Positions 24,804 to 29,833 of a stretch of 29,833 bases of DNA are shown here, in pieces (the stretch's first letter is position 1; the number at the start of each line of letters is the position of its first letter). The notes below the pieces were generated by a model. It saw only the letters and a program-made list of their open reading frames with translations, ran no database searches and was not told the origin of the DNA. The translations under genes were made by a program, and so were the position numbers. The DNA lies in assembly GCA_937925695.1 (NCBI GenBank), contig CALAMD010000046.1:1-29833 (forward strand). Reading direction: 5' to 3'. The stretch comes from an uncultured Bacillaceae bacterium. Its GTDB lineage: Bacteria; Bacillota; Bacilli; Bacillales; Amphibacillaceae.

Positions 24804-25712
24804 ATGGATAAGAAGACAACTTTTAAGGGCATTATTCCTCCTGTTTCTACTATTTTTGATCAAGAGGGTAAATTAGAAAAGGACCAAATGAAACTGGTCA
24901 TTGATCACTTAATTAACGCTGATGTAAATGGTTTATTGTTTCTCGGTACAGGCGGGGAATTTTCCCAAATGTCAACCGATGAAAGAATGGAAATTGCCGA
25001 GTTTGCAGTGAGCTATGTAGATAAGAGAGTGCCAGTCATCATTGGAACTGGCAGTACGAATACGAGAGAAGCGGTGCTGTTAAGTGAACATGCACAAAAA
25101 ATAGGTGCAGATGGACTGATCGTGATCAATCCATATTACTGGAACTTATCAGAGAAAAATCTCTTGAATTATTATCGTGATATTGCCCAATCAACTGATC
25201 TACCAATTCTCCTTTATAATTTTCCAGATTTAACGGGTCAAGATTTGACACCTGAGTTGGTCAGCAGGCTGGCTGGTGAATATGATAACATCGTTGGCAT
25301 CAAAGATACAGTAGACTCAATTGGTCATATTCAAGATATGATTTTAACAGTTAAACAACACGATCCAAGTTTTTCTGTGTTTGCTGGCTTCGATAATCAT
25401 TTATTAAATACATTACAGCTTGGTGGCGACGGTTCAATTACTGCAAGTGTGAATTTTGCTCCTCAGTTATCAGTAGGTGTTTACCGAGCTTACCAGTCAG
25501 GAGATCTAAGCAAGGCTGTAGAACTACAAAAACAGTTATCTACTTTACCGTTGTTATATAGAATTGATAGCCCATTTGTAAACGTTGTAAAAGAAGCGAC
25601 GAAATTATGTGGACTTGACATTTCCACTTACGTGTTACCACCAGCATCACCTTTAAGCCAAGAACAGATTGCTCAAGTAAAAGAGATTTTGCAACAAGTC
25701 AATTTGCTTTAA
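24804..25712 (+). CDS. yagE: 2-keto-3-deoxy-sugar-acid aldolase, DapA superfamily (YagE/YjhH-like)
   Basis: The 302-residue protein is a class I (Schiff-base) aldolase of the dihydrodipicolinate synthase family. Lys167 in VGIKDT forms the imine with the keto acid and Tyr138 in LLYNFP assists; FLGTGGEFSQM (46-56) binds the carboxylate. Similarity to E. coli YagE/YjhH is strong along the whole length, including GTGSTN, VINPYYW, LTGQDLTP and THVLPPASPL-like STYVLPPASPL. Those enzymes split 2-keto-3-deoxy-pentonate or -gluconate to pyruvate and glycolaldehyde or glyceraldehyde. The next gene, 46 bp on, is the matching dehydratase. GAAAGGAG lies 7 nt before the ATG. Pentonate (xylonate) is the most likely carbon source given the xylosidase genes around. 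Confidence 0.92.
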   Translation: MDKKTTFKGIIPPVSTIFDQEGKLEKDQMKLVIDHLINADVNGLLFLGTGGEFSQMSTDERMEIAEFAVSYVDKRVPVIIGTGSTNTREAVLLSEHAQKIGADGLIVINPYYWNLSEKNLLNYYRDIAQSTDLPILLYNFPDLTGQDLTPELVSRLAGEYDNIVGIKDTVDSIGHIQDMILTVKQHDPSFSVFAGFDNHLLNTLQLGGDGSITASVNFAPQLSVGVYRAYQSGDLSKAVELQKQLSTLPLLYRIDSPFVNVVKEATKLCGLDISTYVLPPASPLSQEQIAQVKEILQQVNLL

Positions 25713-25758
25713 CGAAAAGGTGCTTTAGTTTTCGACGTCATATTAGAGGAGGCTTAAC

Positions 25759-27735
25759 ATGTCAATGAACTCAATTTTTCAAGATCGTGATGCATCAATA
25801 TATAACGTGAAGACACATGCACAAGGGCCAACTGGTACATTGCCGCTTACGCCACAAATGCTTGAAGAATCTCCAAGTGGGGATCTTTTTGGCCTTACCC
25901 AAAATGTTGGGATGGGCTGGAGTCCGAAAGATCTCCTCGGACCGGAAGTATTAATTTTAGGGACAAAAGGTGGTATTCGTGACGCTGATGGAAGTCCGAT
26001 TGCTTTAGGTTATCATACAGGGCACTGGGAAGTAGATTTGCTCATGATAGAAGCCGCAAAGGAAATCAAGAAAGCGAAAGGTGTTCCGTTTGCTGGGTTT
26101 GTTAGTGATCCATGTGATGGTCGTTCTCAAGGGACTACGGGTATGTTTGATTCCTTTCCCTTTAGAAATGATGCAGCAATTGTTTATCGGAGATTAATTC
26201 GATCCCTTCCTAGACGAAACGCAGTCATGGGTGTGGCTACATGTGATAAGGGATTACCAGCAATGATGATGGCATTAGCAGGCATGCATGATTTACCTAC
26301 CGTAATTGTGCCAGGCGGTGTTACTTTGCCACCGACCTATGGTGAAGATGCTGGTAAAGTACAAACGATTGGTGCTCGCTATACGAATAATGAAATGACT
26401 TTACTAGAAGCGGCGGAAATGGGCTGTCGCGCTTGTGCTACTCCAGGTGGTGGATGTCAGTTCTTAGGAACAGCAGCTACGTCTCAAGTAGTTGCCGAGG
26501 CCTTAGGCATGGCTGTTACTCACTCAGCCCTTGCGCCTTCAGGACAAGCCATTTGGGGTGAAATGGCAAGACAGTCTGCGAGGGCCGCATTAATGATGGA
26601 AAAAAATAAAATCACGACAAAAGATATCATTACCGATAAAGCGATTGAAAATGCGATGGTTGTTCATGCTGCCTTTGGTGGTTCTACTAATCTACTATTG
26701 CATATTCCAGCGATCGCCCATGCAGCGAAATGTCACATTCCTACAGTTGAAGATTGGGTGAGAATTAATAAGAAGACACCTCGTTTAGTAAGTGTCTTAC
26801 CAAATGGACCAGAATTCCATCCAACTGTACGGGTGTTCTTAGCAGGTGGTGTGCCTGAAGTTATGCTTCATTTACGTGATCTAGGCCTACTACATGAGGA
26901 TGTTCTCACAGTTACTGGTCAAACTCTTGGTGAGAATCTGGATTGGTGGGAAAACTCTGAACGCCGTAAGCTAGTAAGACAGCGCTTAATAGAGGCTGAT
27001 GGCGTTGATCCGGATGATGTCATTATGAGTCCAAAGCTAGCGAAGAAGAGAGGACTCACGTCAACAGTCACCTTTCCTACCGGAAATATCGCACCAGAAG
27101 GTTCTGTGATTAAATCTACTTCTATTGACCCGTCAGTCATAGATGAAGATGGCGTATATCGTCATACAGGTGCAGCCAAGGTATTTACCTCGGAAAAAGC
27201 GGCCATTCAAGCTATTAAAAGTAGAGAAATTAAAGCTGGCGATATTATGGTTGTTATCGGTGGTGGTCCTTCTGGTACAGGGATGGAGGAAACATACCAA
27301 TTAACTTCCGCCTTGAAATACTTGCCATACGGCAAACATGTGTCTTTAATTACTGATGCACGTTTTTCAGGGGTCTCAACCGGTGCCTGTATTGGTCACG
27401 TTGGTCCAGAAGCATTAGCAAATGGTCCGGTGGGCAAGTTGCGAGACGGGGATTTAATTGAAATTATTGTTGACTGTCGAAATCTAACTGGTTCGATCAA
27501 TTTTATCGGTACGAAAGATCATCCTGTATCAATTGAGGAAGGAACGAAGATATTAAATGATCGTGAAGTACACCCAGATCTTCAACCAGATCCAGATTTG
27601 CCTGATGAAACTCGGTTATGGGCTGCTTTGCAGTCGGTCAGTGGTGGAACTTGGCGCGGTGGCGTTTATGATGTAGATAAAATACTTGAAGTATTAGAAG
27701 CTGGCCAGAAAGCATTGGCGGAAAAACAGGATTAA
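25759..27735 (+). CDS. yagF: Sugar-acid dehydratase, IlvD/Edd family (YagF/YjhG-like, probable D-xylonate dehydratase)
   Basis: The 658-residue iron-sulfur enzyme removes water from an aldonate to give the 2-keto-3-deoxy acid. It aligns by eye with E. coli YjhG/YagF (655 residues) from GPTGTLPLTPQMLEESPSG at the start to ALQSVSGGTWRGGVYD at the end, so it belongs to the xylonate-dehydratase branch, not to IlvD or Edd proper, which are shorter. Candidate cluster ligands are C119 (SDPCDGRSQG), C162 (ATCDKG) and one of C223/C226/C233 (GCRACATPGGGCQFLG); SGTGMEETYQ and DARFSGVSTGACIGH are the conserved C-terminal segments. AGAGGAGG lies 6 nt before the ATG. It follows the aldolase in one operon. 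Confidence 0.92.
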   Translation: MSMNSIFQDRDASIYNVKTHAQGPTGTLPLTPQMLEESPSGDLFGLTQNVGMGWSPKDLLGPEVLILGTKGGIRDADGSPIALGYHTGHWEVDLLMIEAAKEIKKAKGVPFAGFVSDPCDGRSQGTTGMFDSFPFRNDAAIVYRRLIRSLPRRNAVMGVATCDKGLPAMMMALAGMHDLPTVIVPGGVTLPPTYGEDAGKVQTIGARYTNNEMTLLEAAEMGCRACATPGGGCQFLGTAATSQVVAEALGMAVTHSALAPSGQAIWGEMARQSARAALMMEKNKITTKDIITDKAIENAMVVHAAFGGSTNLLLHIPAIAHAAKCHIPTVEDWVRINKKTPRLVSVLPNGPEFHPTVRVFLAGGVPEVMLHLRDLGLLHEDVLTVTGQTLGENLDWWENSERRKLVRQRLIEADGVDPDDVIMSPKLAKKRGLTSTVTFPTGNIAPEGSVIKSTSIDPSVIDEDGVYRHTGAAKVFTSEKAAIQAIKSREIKAGDIMVVIGGGPSGTGMEETYQLTSALKYLPYGKHVSLITDARFSGVSTGACIGHVGPEALANGPVGKLRDGDLIEIIVDCRNLTGSINFIGTKDHPVSIEEGTKILNDREVHPDLQPDPDLPDETRLWAALQSVSGGTWRGGVYDVDKILEVLEAGQKALAEKQD

Positions 27736-27752
27736 TCTACATGTCTCAGATG

Positions 27753-27794
27753 AGAGAAGGATCGCAGGCTATAATTTTACTGTGATCTTTCTCT
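27753..27794 (+). terminator. Hairpin after the dehydratase gene, probable terminator
   Basis: A 15-bp stem (27753-27767 with 27780-27794, two G-U pairs) with a 12-nt loop lies 17 nt after the stop. The T run behind it is short, so some read-through into the GH43 gene may occur. Confidence 0.65.
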
Positions 27795-27891
27795 GTATTA
27801 ACTCTTACTAGGTTAAGCGAAATGATTCAGCTTGTATCAACGTTTCATTTATATGTAGAAAAAATATAAAAATTGACGCACGTCTGTTTGT

Positions 27892-27919
27892 TTTTCATTC
27901 TAATATGCTTCGTTATAAT
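27892..27919 (+). promoter_or_regulatory. Candidate sigma-A promoter for the second beta-xylosidase
   Basis: TTTTCA (27892-27897) and perfect TATAAT (27914-27919) are 16 bp apart, 44 bp before the GTG start. A TTGACG at 27873-27878 is too far from this -10. Confidence 0.55.
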
Positions 27920-27963
27920 GAAGTAAGAACGTAATGATTATTACATTTATGGAGGTTATGTTT

Positions 27964-29565
27964 GTGGCTATCATTGAAAATCCTATACTTCCTGGTTTTA
28001 ATCCAGATCCTTCAATTATTCGTGTAGATGATGATTATTATATTGCTACATCGACGTTTGAGTGGTTTCCTGGAGTGCAAATCCATCATTCAAAAGATTT
28101 GAAAAACTGGCGTTTGCTTACCCACCCATTAACCCGTAAAAGTCAACTTGATATGATCGGGAATCCTGATTCAGGTGGGGTTTGGGCACCTTGCTTAAGC
28201 TACGATAATGGTACGTTTTATTTAGTTTTTACCGACGTTAAAAGTCATATTGGCCCATTTAAAGATACCCACAATTACTTAATAACTGCTAAAGACATTA
28301 TGGGCCCGTGGTCTGATCCAATTTACTTGAACAGCAGTGGTTTTGACCCTTCGCTTTTTCATGACGATGATGGGAGAAAATGGGTCTTAAACATGCTTTG
28401 GGACCATCGAAAAAACAAAAACTCATTTGGCGGTATCGTCCTTCAAGAGTATTCTGAAGCAGAACAAAAACTAGTTGGTCCTATTTATAATATCTTTAAA
28501 GGTACGGAATTAGGTTTAACTGAAGCACCACACATATACAAAAATAACGGATATTACTACTTAATGACGGCAGAGGGTGGAACGAGATTTAATCATGCTG
28601 TCACGGTAGCTCGCTCAAAATCCCTTTTTGGACCTTATGAAGTAGATCCTGAAAATCCAATGTTAACATCGGCAAATAAACCGGAGTTACCATTACAAAA
28701 AGCAGGCCATGCCAGTATTGTCGAAACGCAAACTGGAGAATGGTATTTAGTTCATTTGGCTGGTAGGCCTTTAGAAAAGTCCAATTTTTGTACATTAGGC
28801 CGTGAAACAGCCATTCAAAAGGTAGAGTGGAGCGAAGACAATTGGCTACGCTTAAGCAGTGGAGGGAATAGCCCACAACTAAAAGTTGAAACACCATTTA
28901 CAGAGCATCCATTCCCGAAAGAGCCAGAAACAGATCATTTTGATGACGAGAAATTAAGCATTCACTTTAACTCTTTACGTGAACCTGTAAGCGAAGAGTG
29001 GGCATCATTAACAGAGCGCAAAGGATTTTTGCGACTAACAGGAAGAGAATCCTTTTCATCAAACCATCGTCAAAGTTTGATCGCTCGTAGACAACAAGCA
29101 TTTTCCTTTGAAGCAGAAACTGTAGTCGAATTTGCTCCAGAGACCTTCCAGCAAATGGCAGGACTCGTATATTACTATAATAAAAATAATTACTATTATT
29201 TATTTGTCAGTTATGATGAGGAACTTGGCAAATGTATTGGCATTATGTCTCGGGATAAAGGGGCTTATGATGAACCAATTGACCAACCAGTATCGATCGA
29301 GGGTTGGGATCAGTGCTATCTCAAGGCAAAAGTAGATTATGAAGAATTACAATTTTATTATTCCAAAAACGGTGAAAACTGGAACAAAATTGGTCCAGTA
29401 TTAGATGCAAGCAAAATCTCCGATGATAATGTCGAATTAGCTGTCAATGGCGTCATGCTTGACCAAGGATTTACAGGCGCATTTATCGGCCTATGTGCCC
29501 AAGATTTAAGTGGACAGAAAAAACCAGCATACTTTGATTTCTTTACGTATCGAGAACTATCTTAG
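27964..29565 (+). CDS. Beta-xylosidase, GH43 (subfamily 11-like), second copy
   Basis: This 533-residue enzyme is a divergent paralogue of the beta-xylosidase at 18809. Catalytic residues are D15 (GFNPDPS), D128 (SGFDPSLFHDDDG) and E187 (LTEAPHIY), in the same positions. It lacks the loop before CPLGRETAI found in the first copy (KTEHDPLLDPRGYCPLGRET there, KSNFCTLGRET here), which lies near the active site in this family. I start at the GTG 8 nt after GGAGG; the longest frame would add ten residues. This places MAIIENPILPGFNPDPS in register with other family members. It follows the YagE/YagF pair, as E. coli yagH (also GH43) follows yagE-yagF-yagG. Cytoplasmic, no signal peptide. Confidence 0.94.
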   Translation: MAIIENPILPGFNPDPSIIRVDDDYYIATSTFEWFPGVQIHHSKDLKNWRLLTHPLTRKSQLDMIGNPDSGGVWAPCLSYDNGTFYLVFTDVKSHIGPFKDTHNYLITAKDIMGPWSDPIYLNSSGFDPSLFHDDDGRKWVLNMLWDHRKNKNSFGGIVLQEYSEAEQKLVGPIYNIFKGTELGLTEAPHIYKNNGYYYLMTAEGGTRFNHAVTVARSKSLFGPYEVDPENPMLTSANKPELPLQKAGHASIVETQTGEWYLVHLAGRPLEKSNFCTLGRETAIQKVEWSEDNWLRLSSGGNSPQLKVETPFTEHPFPKEPETDHFDDEKLSIHFNSLREPVSEEWASLTERKGFLRLTGRESFSSNHRQSLIARRQQAFSFEAETVVEFAPETFQQMAGLVYYYNKNNYYYLFVSYDEELGKCIGIMSRDKGAYDEPIDQPVSIEGWDQCYLKAKVDYEELQFYYSKNGENWNKIGPVLDASKISDDNVELAVNGVMLDQGFTGAFIGLCAQDLSGQKKPAYFDFFTYRELS

Positions 29566-29711
29566 TGTTAAAAATAATCGTAACATTTTACAAAAGGCAA
29601 TCAAATAGAGGATTGTTAACGAGTTGATATTGAAATACCGGTAGGCTAAGAATTGATTAGAAATATTAATTGCCATCTATGTAAGTCACCCATAAAATGT
29701 GATGTTGAAAC

Positions 29712-29753
29712 AAGGTGAGTTGTCTTTTAGGTAGACGACTCACCTTTTGTTTT
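29712..29753 (+). terminator. Terminator downstream of the second beta-xylosidase
   Basis: A 13-bp stem (29712-29724 with 29734-29746, one G-U pair) and 9-nt loop are followed by TTGTTTT. It lies about 146 nt after the stop; the stretch between shows no gene. Confidence 0.85.
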
Positions 29754-29792
29754 AAAATTTTCAAAAAATAACATTGGTCTTAGTATAATCGC

Positions 29793-29821
29793 TAGACAAA
29801 CAAAGTTTTTATTGCTATAAT
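29793..29821 (+). promoter_or_regulatory. Strong promoter at the right edge for a gene outside the window
   Basis: TAGACA (29793-29798) and perfect TATAAT (29816-29821) are 17 bp apart, with TGC before the -10 (extended -10). Nothing coding follows within the last 12 bases. Confidence 0.7.
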
Positions 29822-29833
29822 CATTTACGAAAT

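Noticed and set aside
28601..28897. 98-codon minus-strand frame inside the second beta-xylosidase
   Set aside because: Shadow of the conserved GH43 reading frame; no start signal.
1..29833. Mobile elements, prophage, CRISPR or tRNA-linked integration
   Set aside because: No transposase, integrase, repeat-spacer array, tRNA or flanking direct repeat was seen, and base composition looks even throughout.

Overview
This window is AT-rich (my rough impression, not counted, is under 40% GC) and looks like a chromosomal carbohydrate-utilisation island from a low-GC Firmicute. Bacillaceae is the best guess. The reasons are strong AGGAGG-type ribosome binding sites, GTG and TTG starts, CcpA (cre)-like sites, a sigma-D-like promoter on a chemoreceptor gene, and close resemblance (from memory) of the first GH4 enzyme to Bacillus MelA and of the GH67 and GH43 enzymes to Geobacillus/Bacillus counterparts. 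I saw no rRNA, tRNA, CRISPR array, insertion sequence or phage gene.

Layout. (1) 1-6955: an AraC-type regulator (partial, minus strand) diverges from a plus-strand series: GH4 alpha-galactosidase (melA), a cytoplasmic GH43 enzyme with a C-terminal beta-sandwich, and a 1045-residue GH2 beta-galactosidase. (2) 7036-12866: a three-gene operon (TIM-barrel isomerase/epimerase, Gfo/Idh/MocA dehydrogenase, second TIM-barrel isomerase/epimerase) ends at a strong terminator. An AraC regulator and a second GH4 enzyme follow. (3) 12886-16128, minus strand: an operon of two Gfo/Idh/MocA dehydrogenases around a ThuA-family protein, behind a TTGACA promoter with several palindromes. (4) 16129-18550: a long non-coding stretch with a well-formed plus-strand terminator and no gene before it, then a methyl-accepting chemotaxis protein. 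(5) 18751-24552: a GH43 beta-xylosidase diverges from an alpha/beta-hydrolase across a XylR-like operator; a GntR regulator and a GH67 alpha-glucuronidase follow as an operon. (6) 24584-29565: a YagE-like 2-keto-3-deoxy-sugar-acid aldolase, a YagF/YjhG-like sugar-acid dehydratase and a second GH43 beta-xylosidase. A strong promoter at the right edge points to a further gene outside the window.

How it fits together. The right half reads as intracellular breakdown of decorated xylo-oligosaccharides: GH67 would remove (methyl)glucuronate, the hydrolase may remove an ester group, GH43 would release xylose, and the dehydratase/aldolase pair would split a pentonate into pyruvate and glycolaldehyde. 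The left half handles galactosides and arabinosides. The middle is rich in proteins of families that oxidise or rearrange sugars, often at C3, which is also the chemistry used by GH4 glycosidases. No enzyme has an evident signal peptide and no transporter is encoded, so uptake must be encoded elsewhere. Several starts were moved from the longest reading frame to match the ribosome binding site.
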